Shown: positions 44,625 through 53,025 of the stretch, piece by piece
How the letters are laid out: the number at the start of each line of letters is the position of its first letter
Numbering within the stretch: position 1 is the first letter of the stretch
DNA from: Stenotrophomonas sp. WZN-1
GTDB lineage: Bacteria; Pseudomonadota; Gammaproteobacteria; Xanthomonadales; Xanthomonadaceae
Assembly: GCF_002192255.1 (NCBI RefSeq)
Contig: NZ_CP021768.1
Span: 1,196,001 to 1,260,000 of the forward strand
Reading direction: 5' to 3'
Length of the DNA stretch: 64,000 bases
Made by a program: the position numbers and the translations under genes
Notes under the pieces: generated by a model
What the model was told of the DNA's origin: nothing
What the model saw: the letters and a program-made list of their open reading frames with translations, nothing else
Databases searched by the model: none

Positions 44625-45869
44625 ATGCCCTCGACCGCCCTGATCCAGAACGACATCGTCGTCTTCGGTTTGATCGCCGCCACCCTTGGCGCCGTGTTCT
44701 GGACCGCTTCGCGCGAGCAGGGGCTGTGGAAACGCTTCTACACTTTCGTGCCGGCGCTGCTGCTGTGCTACCTGATTCCCGGCATCTACAACACCGTCGG
44801 CCTGATCGACGGCCAGAACACCAGGCTCTACAACCCGATCGCGCGCGACATCCTGTTGCCGGCCGCGCTGATCCTGCTGACTCTGGCAGTGGACATCAAG
44901 GGCATCCTGCGGCTCGGCCCGAAGCTGGTGCTGATGTACCTGGGCGCCTCGGCCAGCATCATGCTCGGTGCGGTGGTGGCGTTCCTGGTGATGCGCGCGC
45001 TGCATCCGGAAACGGTGGCCGGTGATACCTGGGCCGGCATGGCCGCGCTGGCGGGTAGCTGGATCGGCGGCGGTGCCAACATGCTGGCGATGCGCGAAGT
45101 GTTCGACGTCAACGCCACCACGTTCGGCCAGTTCGCGGTGGTCGATGTCGGTGTCGGTTACGTGTGGATGGCCGCGCTGATCTTCCTGGCCGGACGCGCA
45201 GCGAAGATCGACGCGCGCAGTGGTGCCGATACCTCGGCCATCGATGAACTGAAGGAGCGCATCGCGCGCTTCCAGGCCGAACATGAGCGCATTCCCAGCC
45301 TCACCGACCTGATGCTGATCGTCGCGGTGGCTTTCGGTGGCGTCGGCCTGTCGCACGCGATCGGCGCGCCGCTGGCGGCCTGGTTCAAGGCCAACGTCAG
45401 CTGGGCCCCGCAGTTCAGCCTGGACGCGCCGTTCGTGTGGGTGGTGGTGCTGTCGACCACGCTGGGCCTCAGCCTGAGCTTCACCCGTGCCCGCAATCTG
45501 GAAGGGGCGGGTGCGTCGAGGCTGGGCTCGCTGCTGCTGTACTTCCTGATCGCCTGCATCGGCATGCAGATGGATCTGCTGGCGTTGCTGGACCGCCCGT
45601 GGCTGTTCCTGCTCGGCCTGATCTGGATCGCCGTGCACATCGTGCTGCTGTGGTGCCTGGGCAAGCTGCTGAAGGTGCCGTTCTTCTATTTCGCCATCGG
45701 TTCGCAGTCGAACATCGGTGGCCCGGCCTCGGCGCCGGTGGTGGCGGCCGCGTTCCATCCGGCGCTGGCGCCGGTGGGCGTGCTGCTGGGCACGATGGGC
45801 TATGCCACCGGCACCTACCTGGCCTACATCGTCGGCATCACCCTGCGCGCGCTGGCCGGGCAAGGCTGA
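44625..45869 (+). CDS. DUF819 family membrane protein
   Basis: A 414-residue protein with about ten to eleven membrane helices. LLCYLIPGIYNTVGLI, AALAGSWIGGGANMLAMREVFDVN and FFYFAIGSQSNIGGPASAPVVAAAFHPALAPVGVLLGTMGYATGTYLAY are highly conserved in DUF819 (YjcL-like) proteins. The last two, rich in Gly, Asn and Ser, resemble substrate-binding hairpins of transporters; a transport role is assumed for the family but not proven. The start at ATG 44625 (MPSTALIQND) is after the palindromes, so earlier in-frame starts are unlikely. Confidence 0.85.
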   Translation: MPSTALIQNDIVVFGLIAATLGAVFWTASREQGLWKRFYTFVPALLLCYLIPGIYNTVGLIDGQNTRLYNPIARDILLPAALILLTLAVDIKGILRLGPKLVLMYLGASASIMLGAVVAFLVMRALHPETVAGDTWAGMAALAGSWIGGGANMLAMREVFDVNATTFGQFAVVDVGVGYVWMAALIFLAGRAAKIDARSGADTSAIDELKERIARFQAEHERIPSLTDLMLIVAVAFGGVGLSHAIGAPLAAWFKANVSWAPQFSLDAPFVWVVVLSTTLGLSLSFTRARNLEGAGASRLGSLLLYFLIACIGMQMDLLALLDRPWLFLLGLIWIAVHIVLLWCLGKLLKVPFFYFAIGSQSNIGGPASAPVVAAAFHPALAPVGVLLGTMGYATGTYLAYIVGITLRALAGQG

Positions 45870-45877
45870 TGGGTGTT

Positions 45878-45917
45878 GGGTCAGATCCCTTTTGCGCCGC
45901 AAAAGGGATCTGACCCC
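45878..45917. repeat. GGGGTCAGATCCC hairpin element, copy 3
   Basis: GGGTCAGATCCCTTTTGCG-CC-(GC)AAAAGGGATCTGACCC, a perfect dyad between two convergent genes. Its arms are longer than those of the copies at 7039 and 7519. Confidence 0.85.
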
Positions 45918-45930
45918 GGTCCACGATGCG

Positions 45931-46410
45931 TTACGCCACCGGCAACCCTCGTTCGACCAGCCACGCCTTCGCGTCTTCGGCGTCCTGCTCGAACCACGCC
46001 TTCGTAGACCCCAACCGATACGTATACCCCCAGGCATCCATGTCGGCCATCAGCCGCTGGCTGCCGACACCGGGCAGCTGCCCGGCCAGCACGATCTGCA
46101 GGTAGCAGGTCGCGTCTTCCTCGGCCACCGAGTCGGTGGCATCGGTATGCACCTGCGCACGCCGCTCCGGCGGCAGCACGATCAGGTGGCAGGCTTCGTG
46201 CAGCATCGAGTGCACCGGCGTGTCATCGCGCACGTACACGTTGCTGGCGATGATGCCCGCCTCGGGCTCGCCCCAGTAGCTGCCGGGAATCGGTTCGCCG
46301 GCTGCCACGTGGTGCAGCCGAAGGCCGTGCGCGGCGAGCAGGCACTGCGCATCGGCGAAGGCGATGTCGCCCACGCAGGTGATGTCCACGGCGGTCGTCG
46401 TATCGGTCAT
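45931..46410 (-). CDS. Hypothetical protein with HExxH motif
   Basis: A 159-residue soluble protein. TPVHSMLHEACHLIVLPPERR holds an HExxH sequence (HEACH) in a helix, the zinc site of many metallopeptidases; the third ligand could be one of the later Glu residues in VAEEDATCYLQIVLAG. The N-terminus DITCVGDIAFADAQCLLAAHGLRL is not a signal peptide. It may be a cytoplasmic zincin-like enzyme or a relative of IrrE-type proteases, but the substrate is unknown. It lies 46 bases after minE on the same strand; whether it belongs to that unit is uncertain. Confidence 0.7.
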   Translation of the reverse strand: MTDTTTAVDITCVGDIAFADAQCLLAAHGLRLHHVAAGEPIPGSYWGEPEAGIIASNVYVRDDTPVHSMLHEACHLIVLPPERRAQVHTDATDSVAEEDATCYLQIVLAGQLPGVGSQRLMADMDAWGYTYRLGSTKAWFEQDAEDAKAWLVERGLPVA

Positions 46411-46456
46411 GCGGGTCAGGCAGCCCCGCCCATGCAGGCACGGGCGGGGCAGGGGA

Positions 46457-46717
46457 TCAGGGTTTGTCCGGGCCTTCAGGCAGGGCCACGGATATGTCCA
46501 GCACGTCGTGCTGGCCATCCTTCACCAGGTCGACCTTCACCGCATCGACGTCGATGTTCACGTACTTCTTGATCACTTCCAGCAGCTCGCGCTGCAGCAG
46601 CGGCAGGTAGTCCGGGCCACCACGGTGGCTGCGTTCCTGCGCGATGATGATCTGCAGGCGGTTCTTGGCGGTTTCGGCGGTGGTCTTCTTCGCTTTGAGG
46701 AAATCAAACAGGCCCAT
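46457..46717 (-). CDS. minE: Cell-division topological factor MinE
   Basis: An 86-residue Min[22 protein letters not shown] is the membrane-targeting and MinD-contact region, [14 protein letters not shown] [15 protein letters not shown] the anti-MinCD stretch, and [20 protein letters not shown] the start of the C-terminal topological domain. It drives pole-to-pole oscillation of MinCD so that the FtsZ ring forms mid-cell. It starts 2 bases after the minD stop. Confidence 0.97.
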   Translation of the reverse strand: MGLFDFLKAKKTTAETAKNRLQIIIAQERSHRGGPDYLPLLQRELLEVIKKYVNIDVDAVKVDLVKDGQHDVLDISVALPEGPDKP

Positions 46718-46719
46718 GC

Positions 46720-47529
46720 TTACCCTCCGAACAGCTTGCTGAAGAAGCCCTTCTTCTCGACGTTGGTGAAGCGCATCGGGCGTTCTTCGCCGAGGATGCG
46801 CGCGACGGCGTCTTCATAGGCCTGGCCGGCAGCGGATTCGACATCCAGGATGACCGGCTCGCCCTTGTTGGAGGCGTTGAGCACGTCGCCCGATTCCGGA
46901 ATCACGCCGATCGCCTTCAGGCCGAGGACTTCCTCGACGTCGGCGATGCTCAGCATTTCGCCGCTTTCCACGCGCAGCGGGGTGTAGCGGGTCAGCAGCA
47001 GGAAGGCCGGCACGTCCTGGCCGGACTCGGCCTTGTGGGTCTTCGAGTCGAGCAGGCCGATGATGCGGTCGGAGTCGCGCACCGACGACACTTCCGGGTT
47101 CACCACCACCACCGCGCGGTCGGCGAAGTACATCGCCAGGAAGGCGCCCTTCTCGATGCCGGCCGGGGAGTCGCAGATGATGTAGTCGAAGCCGTCGGCG
47201 GCCAGATCCTTCAGCACCTTGCCCACGCCTTCCTGGGTCAGTGCGTCCTTGTCGCGGGTCTGCGAGGCGGCCAGCACGTACAGGTTGTCGAAGCGCTTGT
47301 CCTTGATCAGGGCCTGCTTGAGGGTGGCTTCGCCGTGCACGACGTTGACGAAGTCGTACACCACGCGGCGTTCGCAGCCCATGATCAGGTCGAGGTTGCG
47401 CAGGCCGACGTCGAAGTCGATCACCGCCACCTTCTTGCCGCGCCGCGCCAGGCCGCAGGCCAGGCTCGCACTGGAAGTGGTCTTGCCGACGCCGCCCTTG
47501 CCGGAGGTGACTACGATGATTTCAGCCAA
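46720..47529 (-). CDS. minD: Septum-site determining ATPase MinD
   Basis: A 269-residue ParA/MinD ATPase. [29 protein letters not shown] is the deviant Walker A motif with both Lys11 and Lys16; [44 protein letters not shown] includes the Walker B-like strand. The C-terminal [11 protein letters not shown] is the amphipathic membrane-targeting helix. The start is TTG at 47529, supported by AGGAGAAG just upstream and by MinD alignments (LAEIIVV). It recruits MinC to the membrane and is stimulated by MinE. Confidence 0.96.
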   Translation of the reverse strand: MAEIIVVTSGKGGVGKTTSSASLACGLARRGKKVAVIDFDVGLRNLDLIMGCERRVVYDFVNVVHGEATLKQALIKDKRFDNLYVLAASQTRDKDALTQEGVGKVLKDLAADGFDYIICDSPAGIEKGAFLAMYFADRAVVVVNPEVSSVRDSDRIIGLLDSKTHKAESGQDVPAFLLLTRYTPLRVESGEMLSIADVEEVLGLKAIGVIPESGDVLNASNKGEPVILDVESAAGQAYEDAVARILGEERPMRFTNVEKKGFFSKLFGG

Positions 47530-47564
47530 AGGACTTCTCCTGATGATTCTGTTTGGGTGCTGCG

Positions 47565-48353
47565 TCAGTCCAGCGCAGCGATCTTGATCTGGTCCTGTTC
47601 CAGCCACACCTGGACGGCCTTGCCGCGCAGGTTGTCCGGGACATCGTCCAGCACCTTGTAATGGCCTGCAATGGCGACCAGTTCCGCATGGAAATCACGG
47701 CAGAAAATACGCGCCGCGGTGTTGCCCTGGGCCCCTGCCAGCGCGCGGCCGCGCAGGGTGCCGTAGATATGGATGCTGCCATCGGCGATGACCTCGGCGC
47801 CGGCGCCGACGGTGGCCATCACGGTCAGGTCGCAGTTTTCCGCGTACAGCTGCTGGCCCGAACGCACGTTGCCCAGCTGCATGCGGCCCGGCTGCGGTGC
47901 AGCAGCGTCGGCCACCTTGGCTACCGGCGTTGCCGGGGCCGGCTTCGGTTCGGCACGGGCCGCGCGGCGCGGTTCCGGTGCGGGCGGCGGCGGGGCCGGC
48001 TCGGCCTCGGCACGCTCGTACTGGGCGCGGAACTTCGCCAACAGCGGCAGGCCGAGCTGCTGCGAGAGCAGGTCGACCGCACTGGTGCCGTAAGCCAGTG
48101 CCACCGGCAGCACACCCGCACTGCGCAGGCCGTCGACCAGCGCCTGTGCGGTCGCCACATCCGGCACCTGGCTCAGGCCGCCGAAGTCGAGGATCACCGC
48201 AGCGCGGCCGAACAGCTTCGGTGCACGGGTCACGCGCTCGCGCATTTCCTGCACAAGGCGTTCGACATCAAGGGTACGGATGCGCAGGTTGGCAACGCCC
48301 ACCTGGCCGATCTTCAGTTCACCCGCCTGTTCGTAATCGAAATTCACCGCCAC
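47565..48353 (-). CDS. minC: Septum-site determining inhibitor MinC
   Basis: A 262-residue MinC. The N-terminal domain (DYEQAGELKIGQVGVANLRIRTLDVERLVQEM) blocks FtsZ polymerisation; a Pro/Ala-rich linker (about 120-155) leads to the beta-helical C-terminal domain (VRSGQQLYAENCDLTVMATVGAGAEVIADGSIHIYGTLRGRALAG), which binds MinD. I place the start at GTG 48353 (VAVNFDYEQ), two bases after the upstream stop, because xanthomonad MinC proteins begin at this point; an ATG at 48410 would overlap the GNAT gene by 55 bases. Confidence 0.92.
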   Translation of the reverse strand: MAVNFDYEQAGELKIGQVGVANLRIRTLDVERLVQEMRERVTRAPKLFGRAAVILDFGGLSQVPDVATAQALVDGLRSAGVLPVALAYGTSAVDLLSQQLGLPLLAKFRAQYERAEAEPAPPPPAPEPRRAARAEPKPAPATPVAKVADAAAPQPGRMQLGNVRSGQQLYAENCDLTVMATVGAGAEVIADGSIHIYGTLRGRALAGAQGNTAARIFCRDFHAELVAIAGHYKVLDDVPDNLRGKAVQVWLEQDQIKIAALD

Positions 48354-48355
48354 GC

Positions 48356-48952
48356 TCAGGTCCCCGTCGGCCGCTGTGCCTGCGCCGGCAACTGCCGCGC
48401 GCGTGTCCATGCCATATCCGGCAGCTTGTCGCCGTAGGTCTCCTGGACCCACGGGTAGCTGCACAGTTCCTTGGCCAGCATGCTGGCACGCACATCGACC
48501 TGCGGCATGGTGTTCTGGCCCAGCTCGCGGAAGCCGAAGCTGCCGTGGAAGAGCAGGGCGGCATCGGCGCCATGGTCGAGGAAGACTTCGCAGGTCATCT
48601 GCGGGTAGCGCAGCTCGGCGAAGCTCTGCGCGTCGGCATAGAACGCACGGCCGACACCACCGCCACGACGGCGGCTGGCGACCACGATGCGGTCGATATA
48701 GAAGAACGGGGTGTCCAGCTGCTGCTTGAACCAGGCGAAATTGCTGCTGTCGTGCTGGCTGTCGCTGCCGAAGCCGATCAGGAAGCCGGCCAGGTTGCCG
48801 TCGCGCTCGGCGACGCGGAAATACTCAGCGGTTTCATAGAACAGGCGCAGGCGGGCCGCATCCAGGGGAAGGATGGCCAGGCCAGCGTTGTTGTTCAAAG
48901 CCAGGACGGAATCGAGCTCGTGCTCGCGCACGTCGCGGATGACAATCGACAT
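48356..48952 (-). CDS. GNAT-family acetyltransferase upstream of minC
   Basis: A 198-residue GNAT protein. VVASRRRGGGVGRAFYADAQSFAELRYPQMTCEVFLDHG includes the acetyl-CoA loop (RRRGGGVGRA), and FHGSFGFRELGQNT the C-terminal part of the fold. MSIVIRDVREHELDSVLALNN is the usual first strand and helix. Its acceptor is unknown. Its stop is two bases from the minC start, so the two must be translated together; whether it acetylates a division protein is a question raised only by position. Confidence 0.88.
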   Translation of the reverse strand: MSIVIRDVREHELDSVLALNNNAGLAILPLDAARLRLFYETAEYFRVAERDGNLAGFLIGFGSDSQHDSSNFAWFKQQLDTPFFYIDRIVVASRRRGGGVGRAFYADAQSFAELRYPQMTCEVFLDHGADAALLFHGSFGFRELGQNTMPQVDVRASMLAKELCSYPWVQETYGDKLPDMAWTRARQLPAQAQRPTGT

Positions 48953-49102
48953 TGTGACTCCGTGGGGTAACGCGGTTGGTCCATCAAGGGACCCTGCGCA
49001 CGATTATTGCATGCCCGGGGTGGGCTGCGGCATGAACAGGCGACCGGGCAGGCATGACTTCCGTGGGGTGCGGTGCGCAGGCGTGGCCCGTAGAGTGCTG
49101 GC

Positions 49103-50299
49103 ATGTTGGGAGTCCTCAGCCATACCCGCGTCCTCCGCCTGGCCGGCCTGTTCACCTGGGTCATGGTCGGCCTGCCGCTGGCGTACTCGCAGTTCGAGAA
49201 CCTGCACAGCCGTGGTGACATGGGCGGTTGGGCGATCCTGCTGTTCGTCGCCTACCTGTCCTTCGGCACCGCCTACTACTGGCTGACCCGCATCCTGCGC
49301 AGCGACAGCCACACCAGCTGGCTGGACCGCGGCCTGCTGCTGTTGCTGACGGTCTCGGCGCTGGGGGTCAGCTTCCTCAGCGGTTCGGGCCTGGGCAGCA
49401 TCCTGATGATGGTGGCCGCCGGGGTCATCCCGTGGATGCTGTCGGTACGGCTGGGGGTGCTGTGGCTGCTGGTCAGCCAGCTGGCGGTGGCGCCGGTCTA
49501 TTACATGCTGCTGCGCTTCCCGCTGTTCGAAGCGGTGATGCAGTCACTGCTGTACGGCGGCTTCTCCATGTTCATCTTCGTGACCAGCCTGGTCGCGCGG
49601 CAGCAGACCGAGGCCCGCGACGAGCAGCGCCGGCTCAATTCGGAACTGCGCGCCACCCGTGCCCTGCTGGCCGAGAGCGCGCGGGTCAATGAGCGCACCC
49701 GCATTTCGCGCGAGCTGCATGATCTGCTGGGCCACCAGCTGACCGCGCTGACCCTGAACCTGGAAGTCGCTGGGCACCTGGCCGAGGGCCAGGCGCTGGA
49801 TCACGTGAAGCGCTCGCACGCGCTGGCCAAGCTGCTGCTGGGCAATGTGCGTGAGGTGGTCAGCCAGCTGCGCGAGACCGGCGCCATCGATCTGGCCGCG
49901 GCGTTGCGCCCGCTGACCGAGAACGTGCCCTCGCTGGACATCCAGCTGGAAATCGAGGATCCGCTGAATGTGGAGGACCCGCAGCGGGCCCACGTACTGC
50001 TGCGCTGCACCCAGGAGATCATCACCAACGCGGTGCGCCACGCCGGCGCCCGCCATCTGTGGATCAAGGTGTACCGTGAAGCCCCCGACCGGGTGGTGGT
50101 GGAGGCCCGCGACGACGGCGTCGGCGCGGATATGGTCAACGTGGGCAATGGCTTGCGCGGCATGCGCGAGCGCCTGCAACAATGTGGTGGCCAGCTGCAG
50201 ATCGAAACCCGTCCCGGTGAAGGCTTCCGGCTGCGGGCGACGGTGCCGGCAACGGTGCTGGTGGCGGCCCTTACCAAGGTTCCTGAAGGAGTGCGTTGA
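49103..50299 (+). CDS. DesK-type sensor histidine kinase
   Basis: A 398-residue kinase. About six membrane helices (15-165) form a membrane-embedded sensor, as in DesK. A coiled region follows (ARQQTEARDEQRRLNSELRATRALL), then the HisKA_3 box ERTRISRELHDLLGHQLTALTLNLEVAGH (His near 206) and a HATPase domain with QEIITNAVRHAGARHLWIKV and DDGVGADMVNVGNGLRGMRERL. It lacks a periplasmic sensor domain, so it probably senses membrane state or an internal signal. It overlaps the regulator gene by one base (TGATG). Confidence 0.92.
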   Translation: MLGVLSHTRVLRLAGLFTWVMVGLPLAYSQFENLHSRGDMGGWAILLFVAYLSFGTAYYWLTRILRSDSHTSWLDRGLLLLLTVSALGVSFLSGSGLGSILMMVAAGVIPWMLSVRLGVLWLLVSQLAVAPVYYMLLRFPLFEAVMQSLLYGGFSMFIFVTSLVARQQTEARDEQRRLNSELRATRALLAESARVNERTRISRELHDLLGHQLTALTLNLEVAGHLAEGQALDHVKRSHALAKLLLGNVREVVSQLRETGAIDLAAALRPLTENVPSLDIQLEIEDPLNVEDPQRAHVLLRCTQEIITNAVRHAGARHLWIKVYREAPDRVVVEARDDGVGADMVNVGNGLRGMRERLQQCGGQLQIETRPGEGFRLRATVPATVLVAALTKVPEGVR

Positions 50300-50940
50300 T
50301 GATTCGCGTCTGCCTGGTCGACGACCAAACCCTGGTGCGGCAGGGAATCCGCTCCCTGCTGGCGCTCGACGACGGCATCGAGGTGGTGGCCGAGGCCGGC
50401 GACGGCCGGCAGGCGGTCGAGCTGATACCGCAGGTGCGCCCCGACGTGGTGCTGATGGACATGCGCATGCCGGTGATGTCCGGGCTGGAGGCGCTGCAGG
50501 TGCTGTCGCGGCAGGAACAGTTGCCGCCGACCATCATCCTCACCACCTTCGACGACGATCAGCTGGTGCTGGCCGGGCTCAAGGCCGGTGCCAAGGGCTA
50601 TCTGCTCAAGGATGTCACCCTGGCGCAGCTGGTGGGTGCCATCCGCACCGTGGCCGACGGCGGTTCGCTGGTGCAGCCGGCGGTGACCCAGCGCCTGCTG
50701 TCCGGCCTGGAGCACATGCGCAACGAGTTCGTCAGCCTGGACCGCCCGGACCCGTTGACCGACCGCGAGACCGAGATCCTGCGGCTGATGGCCAGCGGCT
50801 TCTCCAACAAGGAGATCGCCAACTCGCTGGGCGTGGCCGAAGGCACCATCAAGAACCACGTGTCCAACATCCTTTCCAAGCTGGGCGTGCGCGACCGTAC
50901 GCGTGCCGTACTGAAGGCGTTCGAACTCCAGCTTGTCTGA
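50299..50940 (+). CDS. NarL/FixJ-family response regulator
   Basis: A 213-residue regulator. IRVCLVDDQTLVRQGI has the acidic pair; VRPDVVLMDMRMPVMSGLEAL holds the phosphorylated Asp near 53; KGYLLKDVTLAQL is the region around the conserved Lys. The LuxR-type helix-turn-helix at the C-terminus reads LTDRETEILRLMASGFSNKEIA, then NSLGVAEGTIKNHVSNILSKLGVRDRTRAV. It is the partner of the DesK-type kinase. The ATG at 50299 is preceded by GAAGGAG. Targets are unknown. Confidence 0.94.
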   Translation: MIRVCLVDDQTLVRQGIRSLLALDDGIEVVAEAGDGRQAVELIPQVRPDVVLMDMRMPVMSGLEALQVLSRQEQLPPTIILTTFDDDQLVLAGLKAGAKGYLLKDVTLAQLVGAIRTVADGGSLVQPAVTQRLLSGLEHMRNEFVSLDRPDPLTDRETEILRLMASGFSNKEIANSLGVAEGTIKNHVSNILSKLGVRDRTRAVLKAFELQLV

Positions 50941-51174
50941 GGAAAACCGTTCAAGTACAACGACTTGGATGGTGGTCGGGGGTTTCCGCCAAGGTTGCCC
51001 CCTACTTGCCGGGCAGCGGTATGCGTTACCCTTCGAATTCTTTGTCCATACAAATACGCAGCCGGCAGGGAAACCGGTGCGCCAATCCCGATAAACAATG
51101 CCCGCGAAGCCTGCTAGGATTGGCGCTTCGCTTCAATCAACCCGGCCGTGGGATCGGCCCCGGAGACTCTCTGA

Positions 51175-52248
51175 ATGACCCGTATTATCGAGTTCCTGAT
51201 CGCCTTGGGGATCGTGGCTGGCCTGTTCGTCATCATTGGCGTATGTCTGCCGGGCGAGCGTCACATCACCGAAAGCATCGAGACCAACCGCAAGATGACG
51301 ATCGTGTACGACACGGTCAGCAGCCTGCGCCGCTTCAAGGACTGGAACCCGCTGGTACTGCGCGATCCCGCCGTTGAACTGAAGCTGTCCGGCCCGGCCT
51401 CCGGTACCGGTGCCACCCTCGACTTCACCTCCAAGGACCTGGGCACCGGTTCCTGGAAGATCACCGAAGCCGAAGAGAACAAGCGTGTTGTGATCGCCAT
51501 CGAAGACGCCACCAAGGGTCACGACAAGGTCACCACCTTCAACCTGGAGCCGACCGGCAAGGGCGGTCGCAACGTCAAGATCACCCAGGACTACTCGGTG
51601 AAGTACGGCTTCGACCTGTTCGGCCGTTACGCCGGCCTGTATGTCAGCCGCCAGATCGGCGACGACATCAAGATGGGCCTGTCGCGCATGGCCAACATGC
51701 TCGCCACCGTGCCGAACGTGGACTACCGCACGCCGGAAGCCCCGCTGACCGATCTGGCCATCGTTGAAGTGCCGGCCGAGAACCTGCTGGTCGTCAATGC
51801 CGGCAACGTGGACCGCGGCCAGGACACCATCACCAAGTCCATCAAGGACAACCAGGAGTGGATCAAGCGCGTGATGGAGGCCAATGGCCTTGAAGCCGCC
51901 GGTCCGTTCCGCATCATCACCACCGACTTCGGCCAGGAGAAGTACGCCTTCGACATCGCCCAGCCGGTGAAGAAGAAGGGTGCTGAAGGTACTGCTGCCG
52001 ACGAGCTGACCGTCAAGATCGACGGCGGCGCTCCGGTCAAGTACGTGCACGTTGCTCCGCACCGTTCGGCGCATGCGGCCTACACCGGCCACATGGCGGG
52101 TCTGGACGTGGCCCGCAACGGCCTGCGCGCCTGGGCCGTGACCTCGGGCAACGAAGTCATCGACCGCCCGTACGAAACCTGGAAGGATGGCATCGACAAG
52201 TCGTTCACTCCGGAAGCGACCTACGACATCTACTGGGCCGTCAAGTAA
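51175..52248 (+). CDS. SRPBCC/polyketide-cyclase-like membrane-anchored protein
   Basis: A 357-residue protein. A single N-terminal membrane segment (residues 5-26) is followed by an SRPBCC-type lipid-binding fold (about 30-175; TIVYDTVSSLRRFKDWNPLVLRDP and RNVKITQDYSVKYGFDLFGRYAGLY), then a second half (about 180-355) resembling a GyrI-like effector-binding domain (VKYVHVAPHRSAHAAYTGHM, RAWAVTSGNEVIDRPYETW). Ligand and role are unknown; the anchor suggests action at the inner membrane. The ATG at 51175 is the first codon before the hydrophobic run. The gene ends at a strong terminator. Confidence 0.82.
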   Translation: MTRIIEFLIALGIVAGLFVIIGVCLPGERHITESIETNRKMTIVYDTVSSLRRFKDWNPLVLRDPAVELKLSGPASGTGATLDFTSKDLGTGSWKITEAEENKRVVIAIEDATKGHDKVTTFNLEPTGKGGRNVKITQDYSVKYGFDLFGRYAGLYVSRQIGDDIKMGLSRMANMLATVPNVDYRTPEAPLTDLAIVEVPAENLLVVNAGNVDRGQDTITKSIKDNQEWIKRVMEANGLEAAGPFRIITTDFGQEKYAFDIAQPVKKKGAEGTAADELTVKIDGGAPVKYVHVAPHRSAHAAYTGHMAGLDVARNGLRAWAVTSGNEVIDRPYETWKDGIDKSFTPEATYDIYWAVK

Positions 52249-52281
52249 GCCTCGGCTGACCCATGTAGTGTTGGACACGAA

Positions 52282-52312
52282 AACGCGCCGCTCATTGCGG
52301 CGCGTTTTTTTT
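52282..52312 (+). terminator. Terminator after SRPBCC-type gene
   Basis: AACGCGCCGC-TCATT-GCGGCGCGTT followed by T6; a classic intrinsic terminator 33 bases after the stop. Confidence 0.92.
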
Positions 52313-52352
52313 CATCTGGCGCCCGGCAAGGGGCGCTGCGCAAGGAGCCTTC

Positions 52353-52724
52353 ATGTTCAACCTGGAACGTCGCGCACGTAAGCCTTCCCTGCTCGCCTGC
52401 CTGGGGGCGCTGTTGGCCGCTGCCTCGATCGGCTTGTCCGCCTACGCTTCGCATGGCGTGGCCGATCCGTTGGCGCAGCAGCATCTGAACATGGCGGCGC
52501 TATATGCGTTCGCGCATGGTGCAGTACTGGTGGCACTCGGGCCGCGCGCGCACGGGGCGATCGCGCATCTGGCGCTGTACGTGCTGCTGCTGGGCGTGTT
52601 GCTGTTTTCCGGCAGCCTGGTGGGCGGGGCGCTGTGGCAGTGGCCGACGCGGATGGCACCGATCGGTGGCACCAGCATGATGGCCGGATGGGTGTTGCTG
52701 GCGATCAATGCGTTGAGGCGGTGA
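52353..52724 (+). CDS. DUF423 family membrane protein
   Basis: A 123-residue protein with four membrane helices of the DUF423 (YgdD-like) family: LGALLAAASIGLSAYASHGV, QHLNMAALYAFAHGAVLVAL, YVLLLGVLLFSGSLVGGALW and APIGGTSMMAGWVLLAINAL. The conserved ASHG and FSGSL motifs are present. Function is unknown. The ATG follows AAGGAGCC. It is a single gene between a terminator and a repeat-rich stretch. Confidence 0.85.
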   Translation: MFNLERRARKPSLLACLGALLAAASIGLSAYASHGVADPLAQQHLNMAALYAFAHGAVLVALGPRAHGAIAHLALYVLLLGVLLFSGSLVGGALWQWPTRMAPIGGTSMMAGWVLLAINALRR

Positions 52725-52740
52725 CAGCAATCCGGGGAGG

Positions 52741-52809
52741 AGCCGAGCATGGCTCGGCTCTACATGGGATTTGCGTCGGCAGCTTTGTAGAGCCGAGCCA
52801 TGCTCGGCT
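52741..52809. repeat. Facing GCCGAGCATGGCTCGGC palindrome pair
   Basis: AGCCGAGCATGGCTCGGCTC(TACA) and (TGTA)GAGCCGAGCCATGCTCGGCT are exact complements around a 21-base centre. Confidence 0.82.
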
Positions 52810-52885
52810 TCGAGCGAAGCGACCCGCTTTTGTCTTTGCTCTCTTGTTCCATTCCGTGGCGGACGCACACGGAAACTGTCAGAGG

Positions 52886-52985
52886 CCGGGCGGGTGGGCT
52901 GGGCAGGGGTATCCGCGCCATGGATGGCGCGGCTAAGCCTCCAGGGACGGATTCACGGCGTCCCCTGCCCAGCCTACCCGCCCGG
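52886..52985. repeat. 100-bp structured inverted-repeat element
   Basis: Arms of 24 bp (CCGGGCGGGTGGGCTGGGCA plus GGGG, and the complement at 52962-52985) pair with one mismatch around a 52-base centre. The centre contains its own hairpin, CCGCGCC-ATGGAT-GGCGCGG (52913-52932), then GGGACGGATTCACGGCGTC. The nested structure looks more like a folded RNA or repeat unit than a simple terminator. Confidence 0.7.
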
Positions 52986-53025
52986 ACAGCTCCATGAATT
53001 TCGCCGTGCAGCCGCCACGAGGGGC

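Larger units (their letters stand above)
52725..53025. other. Gene-free stretch with two repeat structures
   Basis: About 301 bases between convergent genes. 52741-52809 is a palindrome pair and 52886-52985 a long imperfect dyad (both listed). No credible gene is seen between them. Confidence 0.7.
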
